A DNA stretch of 64,000 bases from Pseudofulvibacter geojedonensis (GCF_042675745.1 NZ_JBHTJM010000010.1:1-64000); one strand, 5' to 3'; positions 36,514 through 46,810 are shown, numbered from the stretch's first letter. Translations and numbers: made by a program. Notes: a model not told the origin generated them from the sequence alone.

Positions 36514-38136
36514 ATGAAAAAGTATTTGTTAGGAGTAATACTGTTGTTAAATGTAATGTTTTTAAGTGCCCAAGAATCTCAACCAAAATTGGTGGTTGGT
36601 ATTGTGGTAGATCAAATGCGTTATGATTATTTAACTCGTTTTCAAGATAAGTATGTAGACGGAGGTTTTAATAGGTTATTAAACGAAGGTTTTAACTGTA
36701 AAAACAATCATTACAATTATGTGCCTACTTATACAGGACCTGGTCATGCGTCAATCTTTACAGGCACTTCGCCTATGAATCATGGTATCATATCTAATAC
36801 TTGGTATGATAAGTTTTCAGATAAGTATGTGTATTGTGCTTCAGATGAATCGGTAAAATCTGTAGGAGTAAATACAGAGAAAGAGCAGATGTCTCCTAAC
36901 AGAATGAAAACTACTAGTGTAGCAGATCAATTGCGATTACACACTCAAATGAAGAGTAAGGTAATAGGAATAGCGTTAAAAGATCGAGGTGCAATTTTGC
37001 CTGCCGGACATAGCGCTTCAGCTGCTTATTGGTTTAGAGGAAGAGAAGACGGTAAGTGGATAACGAGTACTCATTATATGAATGAATTGCCGAAATGGGT
37101 GACAAAGTTTAATAAAAACGCTGATCAGTATTTAAAGCAGTGGAATACATTACAGCCCATAAAAGAATATATAGAGAGCGGAAGTGATGAAAACCATTTT
37201 GAAGGTGCTTTTAAGGGAAAGGAGAATGTGAGCTTTCCGTATGATTTGAAACAATTATCTAAAGTAAAAGGTAACAAAGGGTATGATGTAATTAAGGCTT
37301 CGGCTATAGGTAATGAAATGACTACCGATTTTGCTATTGAAGCGATTAAGAATGAACAATTAGGACAGAATTCAGTAACTGATTTTCTTACGTTGAGTTA
37401 TTCGTCAACAGACTATGTAGGGCATCAGTTTGGAGTAAATTCTGTTGAGGTTCAAGATACTTATTTGCGATTAGATAGAGACCTATCTCGACTATTTCAC
37501 TTTTTAGATAGTGATTTAGGTAAGGGTAATTATACAGTTTTTCTAACTGCAGATCATGGAGCTGTTCAAGTGCCAAATTATTTAAAATCATTAAAGATTC
37601 CTGCTGGTTATTTTAGGAAAGATGATTTTAAAAAGCAGTTAAAGGAAGCATTAAAAAAGAAGTATCAAACCACAGGATTAATTAAAAACGTGTCGAACAA
37701 TCAGGTCTTCTTAAACAAAGAGAAAATAAGAATGATCGATGAAGATTTAGATGATGTTCAAGAATTTATTGCTCAAACAATTATAGATTTTAAGCACATA
37801 GATAAAGTGTTTACTGCAGATGCCCTTATGAATACTTCTTTTACAACTGGAATAGGAAAGCTAATTCAAAATGGGTTCCATCCAAAACACTCTGGTGATG
37901 TGGTATTTGTTTTAGAGCCTTCAGTAATATCTTATCCAGAAACAGGATCTACTCATGGTAGTGGTAATAGTTATGATACTCATGTGCCATTATTGTTTTA
38001 TGGTAATGGTATTAAGAAAGGGGAGACTTACCAGAAAACAGAAATTATAGACGTTGCGCCTACTATTTCAGCTCTTTTAGGTATTTCTTTTCCAAATGGT
38101 TGCTCAGGTAAGCCTTTAGGTTTTGTTTTTAAATGA
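36514..38136 (+). CDS. PafA-like alkaline phosphatase
   Basis: Periplasmic or secreted monoester phosphatase of the alkaline phosphatase superfamily, PafA type common in Bacteroidota. Signal peptide 1-19 (cleaved near LSAQ). The two-metal core is visible: VVGIVVDQMRYDY with metal-binding Asp, TYTGPGHASIFTG with the nucleophilic Thr, STDYVGHQFG (Asp, His), LTADHGA (Asp, His) and GSTHGSGNSYDTHVPL (His). 540 residues is usual. Its neighbours include another phosphatase (31996) and MlaEF. ASCH gene follows after 6 bp. Confidence 0.92.
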   Translation: MKKYLLGVILLLNVMFLSAQESQPKLVVGIVVDQMRYDYLTRFQDKYVDGGFNRLLNEGFNCKNNHYNYVPTYTGPGHASIFTGTSPMNHGIISNTWYDKFSDKYVYCASDESVKSVGVNTEKEQMSPNRMKTTSVADQLRLHTQMKSKVIGIALKDRGAILPAGHSASAAYWFRGREDGKWITSTHYMNELPKWVTKFNKNADQYLKQWNTLQPIKEYIESGSDENHFEGAFKGKENVSFPYDLKQLSKVKGNKGYDVIKASAIGNEMTTDFAIEAIKNEQLGQNSVTDFLTLSYSSTDYVGHQFGVNSVEVQDTYLRLDRDLSRLFHFLDSDLGKGNYTVFLTADHGAVQVPNYLKSLKIPAGYFRKDDFKKQLKEALKKKYQTTGLIKNVSNNQVFLNKEKIRMIDEDLDDVQEFIAQTIIDFKHIDKVFTADALMNTSFTTGIGKLIQNGFHPKHSGDVVFVLEPSVISYPETGSTHGSGNSYDTHVPLLFYGNGIKKGETYQKTEIIDVAPTISALLGISFPNGCSGKPLGFVFK

Positions 38137-38142
38137 AGAGAA

Positions 38143-38613
38143 ATGGATAAAGTAGATTCTTCTGTTATTGAGTTATGGAAAGTGTTTCAGGAAAAAATCC
38201 CGAAATATAAAGATAAAGAACTGCCTTTGTCATTTTATTTCTGTGATAATAAAAAGGATGCAGATGAGTGTGCAGAGCTGGTTGTAGAAGGTGTTAAACA
38301 AGCAACAGCTACTTCTTTATGGTGGTTTGAAAAGAATAATGAGCAGCTGCCTAAAGTAGGTGATGTGTATATTGTAACTGATTGGGAAGGTAAAGCAAAA
38401 GCGGTAATAGAAACAACTAAAATAGATCCAACTCCATATAATGAAATAACTAAAGAGTTTGCTTTCATAGAAGGAGAAGGAGACCGGTCTTTAGAGTATT
38501 GGAAAAGAGTTCATGAAGCTTATTATAAAAGAGAAATGGCTCCTTATAATGAAGAGTTTAGAGAAGATATGATTATTGTATGTGAGCACTTTAAAACCTT
38601 ATACACTAAATAA
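38143..38613 (+). CDS. ASCH-domain protein
   Basis: 156-residue cytosolic protein with a complete ASCH domain, a PUA-like fold thought to bind RNA or modified nucleosides. The conserved GxKxAT signature appears as EGVKQATATSLWW (about 48-60), followed by PKVGDVYIVTDWEGKAKAVIETT and FAFIEGEGDRSLEYWKRVH. Start ATG lies 6 bp after the PafA-like stop, suggesting cotranscription. Specific ligand unknown. Confidence 0.88.
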   Translation: MDKVDSSVIELWKVFQEKIPKYKDKELPLSFYFCDNKKDADECAELVVEGVKQATATSLWWFEKNNEQLPKVGDVYIVTDWEGKAKAVIETTKIDPTPYNEITKEFAFIEGEGDRSLEYWKRVHEAYYKREMAPYNEEFREDMIIVCEHFKTLYTK

Positions 38614-38620
38614 TACCAAT

Positions 38621-38650
38621 AAAAAAGCTCGCTGAATTGCGAGCTTTTTT
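38621..38650 (+). terminator. Terminator between ASCH gene and converging small membrane gene
   Basis: Perfect stem AAAAAAGCTCGC / GCGAGCTTTTTT with a 6-nt loop; symmetric, so it can serve both strands. Confidence 0.9.
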
Positions 38651-38668
38651 ATGAATGCTAAATATGTT

Positions 38669-38899
38669 TTACCCTTGTAAAGCGGCTCCAGCTCCAATAC
38701 CTAGTACTGTCATAATTACTTGTATAACAATACCAACTCCAAATCCAATTAAAGCCATATTACATGCTTGTTTAGATTTTAAAGGAGCATCTTTTTTATG
38801 CACGAAGTATAAAATGGCTCCTACTAAAGGGATACAAAATGATACAACTTTTAAAGCAGTACCTAAATCTTCTTGGTTGTTTACATTGTTTTCTTCCAT
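38669..38899 (-). CDS. Small two-helix membrane protein
   Basis: 76 residues with a polar N-terminus (MEENNVNNQEDLGTALK) and two membrane segments (about 18-33 and 48-72). The string FCIPLVGAILYFVHKKDAPLKSKQACNMALIGFGVG resembles the C-terminal half of small zinc-ribbon membrane proteins, here without the ribbon (the diagnostic part is IPLVGAILYF and ALIGFGVG). Function unknown. It follows the DUF2085 gene by 10 bp, so both are one unit. Confidence 0.7.
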   Translation of the reverse strand: MEENNVNNQEDLGTALKVVSFCIPLVGAILYFVHKKDAPLKSKQACNMALIGFGVGIVIQVIMTVLGIGAGAALQG

Positions 38900-38909
38900 A
38901 AATTATAAT

Positions 38910-39266
38910 TTAGTTAAAAAGTGATAATATTAATAATCCGATTTGAATTCCAATTAAAGAAACTAAAGACATTGCTCCGATGCCGGCAATTAAACCAGTA
39001 GAAAAACGCAACCAATTGTTACTTTCTCTAGCAAAATAAGCTTGAGTAAGCCCGTCAAGTATAGTAGGAAGCATTAAAAGTAAAGCTGTTAACCAACTAA
39101 ACTGTATTACACCAAATAAAAATAAAGGAAAAGATAAATACCCTAAGTGAATTCCTGTACATCTGGAACAGACAGGAAACTGTTTACCTTTCCAAAAAAA
39201 AGAACGTTCAGGTAGCCTATGACAGGATACGTACGATACTTTAGTATTAGTTAGCTTTTTTAACAT
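38910..39266 (-). CDS. DUF2085 membrane protein
   Basis: 118 residues. The N-terminal segment SCHRLPERSFFWKGKQFPV then CSRCTGIHLGY is the DUF2085 signature with three Cys and one His that could bind metal, followed by three membrane segments (about 44-60, 63-80 and 95-115). Family function is unknown. Upstream of and cotranscribed with the 76-residue membrane protein. Confidence 0.88.
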   Translation of the reverse strand: MLKKLTNTKVSYVSCHRLPERSFFWKGKQFPVCSRCTGIHLGYLSFPLFLFGVIQFSWLTALLLMLPTILDGLTQAYFARESNNWLRFSTGLIAGIGAMSLVSLIGIQIGLLILSLFN

Positions 39267-39370
39267 GGATGATAAATGTAAGGGAATTATATCGAATATT
39301 ATGATGGATTTAGTGTTAATTATTAACAGGTGAAAGTTAAGTTGTTGATAATTAGTTTTATGTGTAATTA

Positions 39371-39401
39371 AAAAAGACTTACATTTTAGTAAGTCTTTTT
39401 T
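39371..39401 (-). terminator. Terminator of the DUF2541 gene
   Basis: Stem GACTTAC / GTAAGTC with 6-nt loop and flanking A/T runs, downstream of the stop codon at 39421 on the minus strand. Confidence 0.85.
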
Positions 39402-39420
39402 AAAGGAAATGTATAGGTGT

Positions 39421-39825
39421 TTAATGCTTTCCCAAGGCTATTATATGAGCCCTGCCTTTACCAACATTAATAGTTTTATAGTTAAATACAATCTTTTTAA
39501 TAATTCGGTTTCTTCCCTTTAAGTCTATAGCTCTGGTAAGTATGCCCTTTTTAATAGCACTATTAATAACATGATTTTCTGATGAACCATTACCATAAAC
39601 AATTTTTACGTTTTTAACATAAATAGGGGCTTTGGTAACTTTAAATTTTACTTTGTTAAACCTACCTTCTTTAGCAGTTACCATAATAACATCATGATCT
39701 GCTTTCATATTTACGTTTTTTTTACCTAATACTTCCCATCCGTTTATAGTAGATATGTTTGGACTAAATGATAATAACCCTAAGGCTAAAATAAAGACCG
39801 AAAGTTTTGCAATTACATTCTTCAT
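39421..39825 (-). CDS. DUF2541-like periplasmic protein
   Basis: 134 residues with a signal peptide (1-22, hydrophobic FILALGLLSF) and a basic mature beta domain. The order WEVLGKKNVNMKADHDVIMV, FNKVKFKVTKAPIYVKNVKI and RAIDLKGRNRIIKKIVFNY fits DUF2541, a small exported family of unknown function. Very Lys-rich (predicted strongly basic). Single-gene unit with its own terminator. Confidence 0.75.
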   Translation of the reverse strand: MKNVIAKLSVFILALGLLSFSPNISTINGWEVLGKKNVNMKADHDVIMVTAKEGRFNKVKFKVTKAPIYVKNVKIVYGNGSSENHVINSAIKKGILTRAIDLKGRNRIIKKIVFNYKTINVGKGRAHIIALGKH

Positions 39826-39877
39826 AGTGATAATTTTAAAGGTTTATACTTCTATGACTATAGAAAAATGAAAAGGT

Positions 39878-40459
39878 TTAATTTTTACTATTGTGATATT
39901 TAAACAATATTTTATTTTTTTCTAATTCTGTTAGTCCGTAACTATTATTTGTTTCTAGCGAAGTAGGATATGAATTGTCAATATTGATAACAAACCTCAT
40001 TAAATATTCACTAACACTTAGTTTACTTCCTAAGCATCCTGATTGATAATAAACTGAAAATTCATTATCAGAGATAGATTTAGAAATTAGTTCTGCTTTC
40101 TCGTTATAATTTTCTTTTTTGATTAATCCTTCATATGCAATAGCTTTCACCGTTCCACTAGGGTATTCAATTAACTTAAGGAGTTCTTGTTCAGTAGCAT
40201 TTGTCATAATCCATTTACGACGTTTTATTTCGTCTCGTGTTGAAGTTCCAGAATATCCAACAACTCCACTAGTAATTCCCTGAATTTCTGCAATAGCAAT
40301 TGAATCTTTTATATTTTTTCTTATGCCACTCCAATTAAAAGACCAGCTCTTTTCATAGTTGGTAAATATTATAGTAGTGACACCTATACCAATAACGGTA
40401 AAAAGAGGCAACAAAATTGAAAACTTATGGAGCTTGTTTTTTCTTCGCTTATATTCCAT
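39878..40459 (-). CDS. Hypothetical membrane-anchored protein
   Basis: 193 residues: basic N-terminus (MEYKRRKNKLHK), one membrane segment (about 13-31), then a periplasmic domain. The stretch RRKWIMTNATEQELLKLIEYPSGTVKAIAYEGLI (key parts: TEQELLKLIEYP and VKAIAYEGLI) reads like one HEAT-type helical repeat. Two Cys are separated (one in SGCLGSK). I do not recognise a named family. It lies 12 bp downstream of the alpha-2-macroglobulin gene and may be its cotranscribed partner. Confidence 0.6.
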   Translation of the reverse strand: MEYKRRKNKLHKFSILLPLFTVIGIGVTTIIFTNYEKSWSFNWSGIRKNIKDSIAIAEIQGITSGVVGYSGTSTRDEIKRRKWIMTNATEQELLKLIEYPSGTVKAIAYEGLIKKENYNEKAELISKSISDNEFSVYYQSGCLGSKLSVSEYLMRFVINIDNSYPTSLETNNSYGLTELEKNKILFKYHNSKN

Positions 40460-40471
40460 ATAAATTTAAGA

Positions 40472-43400
40472 CTAATTAATGTTTATCCTTATCCCTTTAC
40501 TATGGCTGCTAAATTCAGGAGCATACATATTTTGTATGGTAGATATTCCGTTAGAGAAACTACCCGAATTATTTACTCGAACTTCATACTCCAACACATA
40601 AGTGCCTTTTGGTAAATAGTCGAAAAAGAAATGAGTAGCTACATCTTTAGTGCTTTGGTAATACCCCAAACCGTCTTGCCATTTATAACCAGATAATACA
40701 TCAACCGGTTCAAAAGTACTGGCACGCATATCTTTTAAATGAACAAACTCAAAATTGTCTTTTACCTGCAATTCAATTCTAACTTTTACTAAGTCACCAA
40801 CCTTTAATCGCGGGGCGATAGCCAAAGAATTATCTTTAGTGTCACTAATCTTCTTAAGTTCTATACCAGCATCAGTATACTCTTTTAAGAATAATTTTTT
40901 ACTTAGCTGAATATCGCTCTTATGCGTTTCTGAAGTAATTTGATCTAATTGTTCAAAATATTGCCAATAATAACCTCCATATTGAGTAATGTCCGATTTA
41001 TTCTTAATCTTTATAGAACCCATTTTTGGTTGTATTTCATCGGTGTTCCACGAAGTTTTAATGTAACCTGTACCGGCTTCTAGTTTGGTTTCGTCTAGCT
41101 TTTTAGTACTGATTTTCTCGTTACCAATAGTAATATTTGTAGATCCTTCTACAGACAACCAATCGTTTCCTTGAAGTAACAATGCATAAACAGCTTCTGT
41201 AGTAGCTTTGGTGGTATCCCAACTATTTTTACGTTTGTTGTTCAATAACCACACTTGTAAGTTCTCAATGGTTTCTTGGTCTTTGCTTATCTCTGCAAAT
41301 GCTTCTATAATTAAAGCCTGAGTTTCTATAGGAGCTTCATTCCAATACCATCCAGCTTTATTGCTTTTCCAATACATTCCCTTTCCATCGTTTACAATAG
41401 CCGTTTCTTGTAAGTTCTCTAAAATAGTTTTAGCTAGTTTAGTATCTCCATAACGTTCACTTACTATAGCTAATAAGGTCTTCTGAAGTAAGGTTTTAGA
41501 CAACCATTTCTCCTTTGTTCTTGGTAAATAGAAGTTGACTAATTTCTGAACTTCTTTAGAAAACGGGTGACTGTCTGTAAAGAAACTTCTTGTGTATAAA
41601 TAATGTAAATGATAATAGCTCGCTTTAATATCTGCTTCTTTCTGATGTTTTAAAGCTCTTTTATGTTTGACAATGAATTCATTGTCTAAATAATCAATAG
41701 CTTTAGATATTATTGAATTTAAGTTATCTGAAGAATTACGAACATTCAATTTGTTTAAATGACCTACACCAGCAACAATATGTCTGGTAATGTGTTCGTT
41801 TGCTCTACCACCATCAAACCAAGGGAAAGCCCCAGAGCTCAATTGCATTTTTTGTAGCTTATTAATAGTTCTTTTTTCTTCTGAAGTCAACTTCTCTAAA
41901 TCGAATAATAAAGCTAATTGTTTTTTCTTTTCAGCATCTGACTGTGCATCTCGTAACCAAGGGGTTTCTGCAATTAGAATTTGCTTCAACTCTTCGTTTT
42001 GCTCTAGTTTAGAAGTTAATTTACCATTAGCTTTCCACAAATCAAACACTTGTTTAATTTTAGGGTTGCTATTCATAATATGTGCTCCTAAAGCATTTCC
42101 GTAGTAGCGAGCAAAAGTTTGTTCAGCACATTCATACGGATATTCCATAACATAAGGCAAACTTTGTATAGCATACCAAGCCGGATTGGTAGTGTATTCT
42201 AAAGTAATCTGATGATTGCGTAAGGTTTTAGATTGGTTATTTAATAACTTTTTGAAGCTATACTCTTTAGAACTGTTTGCTTTTACGGTAATAGGAATGC
42301 TTTCTGTAACCAACATTTTATTGGTTAAAACCGGTAATACATTTAACTCTCCATCTGAAAAATTTTCTGCTATAGCCAATACTTTATATTCTACCGCTGG
42401 TATACCTTCTGGAATAACTAAGTTCCAAGAAATAGAAGTGTTTCCTTTTGGCTGAAGTGTAAAACCTTGAGTGGCTCTCGACTGCGCTCGAACTGACATT
42501 AATTTGGGACTTATTTCTTCTCCTGTTACAGCATTGTATAGTTCTAGTTTTGCTTGTCCGTTTAAAACTTTATCTGACAAACTACTAATCTTAGTTTGAA
42601 AAATAAGGCTGTCTCCTTCTCGTAAAAAACGTGGCGGATTAGGTATTACCATTAACTCTTTTTGGGTAACTACTTCTTTTTGTAGTTTACCTGAAACACC
42701 TGTTTTGGTATGACCAAATAATTGTAGTTTCCATCTAGTTAATGCTTCTGGAGATTCAAACTCAAATTGTAAGTTACCTTTTGTATCTGTTTTTATATGC
42801 GGATAAAAGAAAGCCGTTTCGTTAAGGTTTTTGCGGGCCGCAATAGTTTTGAATTGTTCTTCTAAATCCTCAAGAGGATACTGTTCATAGCCGTAATCTA
42901 GTTCTTCACTGTCTTCCATTTCTTCAGAATTAGCAATGCCAGAAGCGTTACTGCTCACTGATGAGATAACTTGATTTGAAGCGGTAATTGCTGCAGCTTT
43001 TCTTTTTTTACCATATGCAGTAACAACTATTTCATCTAAATTATTATCAGGTTGAAGTGTGTAATTAATAATGCTAGCTGTTACTGGAATTGATTTAGTT
43101 GCATACCCAACATAAGAGATTTCAACAAGATCTCCTTTTTTAGCTTGTAGACTATATTTTCCATCAAAATCAGTACTAGTACCAATTGTTGAACCTTTAA
43201 TTAGCACAGTTGCTCCTGGTAACGGTAAATTGTTTTCATCAACAATAACACCACTAATAGTTATTGTCTCTCCCTTCCCTCTAGGAACTTTATTAAAAAG
43301 ATAATTATTGTATTCTTGTTCGTATTGATATTTATAACCAAATCCAAAGTGATTTAGTTTGTTATGTATTTTACTGAAAGAATTTGTAGTAATATAAATA

Positions 43401-46400
43401 GGGTTTTTAATGGTAAATCGATCAGTTTTAAAAGTATTGCAATGTCTGTGAATCTGTCCGTTTCTATAATAATCTCTAATACTAATTTGTTGTATCCAAT
43501 TGTGTGGTTTAAATTGGTCTAGAGAAGCATCGTACATACTAGCTAATACTTCTGCTTGGGTGTTTTTACCTTTTTTGTTTTTAATAGTAAATGACCATTT
43601 TTCTTTAGAACCCGGTTGCAACTTGTCTCTAAATGTTTTGGTTTCTATAACTAATTCATCTTCTGGTATCGATAAATCTATCGTAGCATTTACCAATCTA
43701 AAATCTTGGTGCTTAGTCATACTAAATTGTAGGCTAACATAAGCTTCGGGGTTTTGAGGTTGATACTTTTTAAGAACATCTAATGGTATGCGAATGGTTT
43801 GGTAGCCATCAATAGTTAGTTCTTCTCTATAAAAACGTTCGTTGTTATAAAAGGCTTCTGTAAAAACCACTAAATCTTTGCTAGCTGTTTGTAATTTGAT
43901 TGCTATATAGCCATCCTTTTTTACAGTATTTGAATTGAGTACTTGATGGTTAAACCATTGCTTATCTGTTAGGTACTTATCATTAGGATTAAAAACCGAA
44001 ACAAACTTTTCTTGTGTTATGGTATGTTTTGTATCATCTTCTGCTTTTGCTACTATTATATATTTTCCAGAAATCCATTTGTTAAGATCTAAGTCAATTT
44101 CTTTTTTCTTTTCAGTATCTAAAACTGTTTCATAAACCAGCCCTCCTTTTTCCCAGTTTTTAAAATCATCTTCATTTGCATAGGCTTCGTGAGGGAAATA
44201 CTTTTTAAATTCTTCTTTACTTAATAAATGGCTATCAGCAATGGGTAACCTACGGTTTCTCAATAGGTATTGCGGAGCTTTTAATTTGTAAATTTTTATG
44301 GTTACCTGACTTGCTAAAAATTCACCGTTTAAATTGTTACTCTCTATGGTGATCTTTTGTTCTTTATTGGTATCCCAATTATGAGTTGTCTGGATACCTA
44401 AAACCAAACTATGGTAACCTACTTTTACAGTTGTAGTGGCTGTTCTGGTTTCTCCGTTAATATCGGTTACATTAGCAGTGATTTCATAGTTAAAGACAGG
44501 CAAATCTTCTGATTTTTTTGTTTGGTCTGCTAATGCATTAAAGTTAATGTCAAATTCTCCTTTGTCGTTGGTAGTAACTTCTCCGTGGGCTATTTCTTGT
44601 TCATTGGTGTCATAATGTCTAGACCAGTACCTCCAGTGATTAAACTGAGTTTTACGAACTATGTTGTAAGTAACTTTTGCATTACTAATATTGGTACCTA
44701 ATAATGCTTTAGCGGTTCCTGTAACACAGATGTTGTCATTAACAGAGAAACTTTCTTTTACGGGATTAAAATTAACTTCAAACTTTGGTCGCTTGTATTC
44801 TTCTACAGAAAAGTTAGTATATGCGTTACTAAAATGCTTAAAGTGTTTATCACTTTGTTGAATTTCGATAGTAAAGTTTCCGGTAAGAACATCTTTAGGT
44901 AATTCAAAAGATTCAGAAAAAGAACCGTAATCATTAGTGGTTAATTCAAAGCTTTTAATTTCTTGATAGTTTACATCTCTTATAATAACCTCGAATTCTT
45001 TATTTGATACTACATTACTTTTGTAATCTTTTCTAGCTAATACAATTCCTTTAAAATGCACTTTTTGTCCAGGTCTGTAAATACTTCTATCTAAAAACAA
45101 AAAGGCTTGAGCACGTTCTTTCTTACTGTCATCTTTTGGTTTTCTATAACCATTATAATGATACTTTTTACCTAAAGAAAGGCTGTCGTTTTGGTAAGAG
45201 ACTATTACTAAATCATTTTGTCTTTTTCCACTAAAAGAAGCTTCCCCCCATTTGTCGGTACTTTTTTGAGAGCTTCCAAATTTTACGGTGGCTCTATTAA
45301 TGGGCTTACCGTTAGAACTGTTTAGTACTTGGAAGATCTTTTTTCCTTGATAATCAGATTCTACAACGCTGAGGTTTGAAACCGTAAACGAGCTATAGGC
45401 AAATAAGTCATTTTTATTAAAATCTTTGTTAGGAGTAGCTAAAACTATATAATTACCTAATTCTAATTTAGGTAGTAAAGCTTCTGTACTATGATTAAAA
45501 TAATCGCCCTTTTGTGGTAGATTCACCTTAACACTCTCTAAAGCTTTTTGAATAGCAAAGAACTCATTGATTTTAGTTTCTCTGTCTTGGTAGTTGTATT
45601 GATAAAATGAGTAATCTAAAGTAACTTGATATACTGTTAAATAAAGTTCCTTTACGTTATTAAACTGAATCCAAACTTTTGAAGCTGAATTACTAGGAAC
45701 CACTTGCTCATTTTGTAATTGTAAAGTTGGCTGTAATATTATAGATTGTAAGTTTTGAGCTAAGACAGAAGCTTCTGTATTAGGGTGGCTCTCCATAATT
45801 TCTTCGGTTATATCTAAAGCCTTTTTTCTGTTTTTGGGTAAATATTCTAAGCTTGCTACATCATACAACGCTTGTGCATAATGTGCTTTTAAAAAAGCAT
45901 ACGAATTTCCAGAAGTATATTGTTGTAAACTCTTTTCTAAACTCTCTATATAAAGTTCTTTGTTGTTGCTGAGTGTAGAATTATTTTTTACAAATTGTAA
46001 GCGTTCAACAAACGCCTCTATTAAGGCTTCAGGTTGTTTCTTTTCTAGGTGAAATTGCTCTAGTTTTTGATAGGTTTTTAATACAGGGTATTTAGAAAAA
46101 ATAGAATCATTGGTTTCTATAACTAGTTCAGAAAACACATTAGATGGAGAAAAATAATCAACATTATCTATATAAAATCGCTCTTTGGGCTTGGTGATTC
46201 TAGATTCATCGGTTTTAAAAAACTGTAAGGCTCTATGAGCAAGTAAATCGTATAAAGAAGGGCGAAGGTTTTCGGTATCGGTTCCTTGAATTAATAAATA
46301 ACGGTAATTGGTAACGGGAATGTTTTGTAGACCTGCATCATTACTAATTGAATTATTAAAATCATTATGAATAGAAGTGAACAAAGTATTTAAATCCCAA

Positions 46401-46810
46401 GTTCTAAAATCTTCTTGGTTTACCTGGTCGGTTTTGGTTCTGTTATAAATTTGCCAACGGTGTTGTTGTAGGTATTGCCATTTAAAATCGGCTAGAATAG
46501 AAGTTAAAATAGCATTGGCAGGAAAACGAGCATTACTAATTTCGTTTTCTAATTTCTGAACAATTTTTAATTCGGAATCTTCTTCTAAAGTCAAAGAGAA
46601 TTTAGATAGATAGACTAAACTTTTAATAAGCTGAATATCATTCTTCTTTTTCTTTGCTTTTTTGTAAATAGTAGTTACTACTTCGTTAGCAGATTTGGTT
46701 TTACCTTCTAATTCGTAATTTTCTACTATTTTCCAGTGTTTTTCAAAGCCTTGTTGTGCTAAAGATTGGGTCATAAATAGAATACCGAATAATATTATTA
46801 GTTTGTTCAT
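40472..46810 (-). CDS. Alpha-2-macroglobulin family protein with inserted carboxypeptidase-regulatory/plug segment
   Basis: Very large exported protein (2112 residues) of the bacterial alpha-2-macroglobulin family, thought to trap proteases in the periplasm. Signal peptide 1-18. MG2-type domain with RSIYRPGQKVHFKGIVLARK near residue 580. The A2M core has ALTRWKLQLFGHTKTG, then the thioester motif CAEQ with Cys 1561 in YPYECAEQTFARYYGNALG. Unusually, about residues 1180-1270 insert GVIVDENNLPLPGATVLIKG...DGKYSL and LDEIVVTAYGKKRK, the CarboxypepD-regulatory fold and plug-start motif of SusC/TonB receptors. No penicillin-binding protein 1C gene is adjacent. Confidence 0.9.
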   Translation of the reverse strand: MNKLIILFGILFMTQSLAQQGFEKHWKIVENYELEGKTKSANEVVTTIYKKAKKKKNDIQLIKSLVYLSKFSLTLEEDSELKIVQKLENEISNARFPANAILTSILADFKWQYLQQHRWQIYNRTKTDQVNQEDFRTWDLNTLFTSIHNDFNNSISNDAGLQNIPVTNYRYLLIQGTDTENLRPSLYDLLAHRALQFFKTDESRITKPKERFYIDNVDYFSPSNVFSELVIETNDSIFSKYPVLKTYQKLEQFHLEKKQPEALIEAFVERLQFVKNNSTLSNNKELYIESLEKSLQQYTSGNSYAFLKAHYAQALYDVASLEYLPKNRKKALDITEEIMESHPNTEASVLAQNLQSIILQPTLQLQNEQVVPSNSASKVWIQFNNVKELYLTVYQVTLDYSFYQYNYQDRETKINEFFAIQKALESVKVNLPQKGDYFNHSTEALLPKLELGNYIVLATPNKDFNKNDLFAYSSFTVSNLSVVESDYQGKKIFQVLNSSNGKPINRATVKFGSSQKSTDKWGEASFSGKRQNDLVIVSYQNDSLSLGKKYHYNGYRKPKDDSKKERAQAFLFLDRSIYRPGQKVHFKGIVLARKDYKSNVVSNKEFEVIIRDVNYQEIKSFELTTNDYGSFSESFELPKDVLTGNFTIEIQQSDKHFKHFSNAYTNFSVEEYKRPKFEVNFNPVKESFSVNDNICVTGTAKALLGTNISNAKVTYNIVRKTQFNHWRYWSRHYDTNEQEIAHGEVTTNDKGEFDINFNALADQTKKSEDLPVFNYEITANVTDINGETRTATTTVKVGYHSLVLGIQTTHNWDTNKEQKITIESNNLNGEFLASQVTIKIYKLKAPQYLLRNRRLPIADSHLLSKEEFKKYFPHEAYANEDDFKNWEKGGLVYETVLDTEKKKEIDLDLNKWISGKYIIVAKAEDDTKHTITQEKFVSVFNPNDKYLTDKQWFNHQVLNSNTVKKDGYIAIKLQTASKDLVVFTEAFYNNERFYREELTIDGYQTIRIPLDVLKKYQPQNPEAYVSLQFSMTKHQDFRLVNATIDLSIPEDELVIETKTFRDKLQPGSKEKWSFTIKNKKGKNTQAEVLASMYDASLDQFKPHNWIQQISIRDYYRNGQIHRHCNTFKTDRFTIKNPIYITTNSFSKIHNKLNHFGFGYKYQYEQEYNNYLFNKVPRGKGETITISGVIVDENNLPLPGATVLIKGSTIGTSTDFDGKYSLQAKKGDLVEISYVGYATKSIPVTASIINYTLQPDNNLDEIVVTAYGKKRKAAAITASNQVISSVSSNASGIANSEEMEDSEELDYGYEQYPLEDLEEQFKTIAARKNLNETAFFYPHIKTDTKGNLQFEFESPEALTRWKLQLFGHTKTGVSGKLQKEVVTQKELMVIPNPPRFLREGDSLIFQTKISSLSDKVLNGQAKLELYNAVTGEEISPKLMSVRAQSRATQGFTLQPKGNTSISWNLVIPEGIPAVEYKVLAIAENFSDGELNVLPVLTNKMLVTESIPITVKANSSKEYSFKKLLNNQSKTLRNHQITLEYTTNPAWYAIQSLPYVMEYPYECAEQTFARYYGNALGAHIMNSNPKIKQVFDLWKANGKLTSKLEQNEELKQILIAETPWLRDAQSDAEKKKQLALLFDLEKLTSEEKRTINKLQKMQLSSGAFPWFDGGRANEHITRHIVAGVGHLNKLNVRNSSDNLNSIISKAIDYLDNEFIVKHKRALKHQKEADIKASYYHLHYLYTRSFFTDSHPFSKEVQKLVNFYLPRTKEKWLSKTLLQKTLLAIVSERYGDTKLAKTILENLQETAIVNDGKGMYWKSNKAGWYWNEAPIETQALIIEAFAEISKDQETIENLQVWLLNNKRKNSWDTTKATTEAVYALLLQGNDWLSVEGSTNITIGNEKISTKKLDETKLEAGTGYIKTSWNTDEIQPKMGSIKIKNKSDITQYGGYYWQYFEQLDQITSETHKSDIQLSKKLFLKEYTDAGIELKKISDTKDNSLAIAPRLKVGDLVKVRIELQVKDNFEFVHLKDMRASTFEPVDVLSGYKWQDGLGYYQSTKDVATHFFFDYLPKGTYVLEYEVRVNNSGSFSNGISTIQNMYAPEFSSHSKGIRININ

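Noticed and set aside
41790..43742. Several plus-strand frames inside the alpha-2-macroglobulin gene
   Set aside because: Antisense shadows of one continuous 2112-residue gene with complete motifs.
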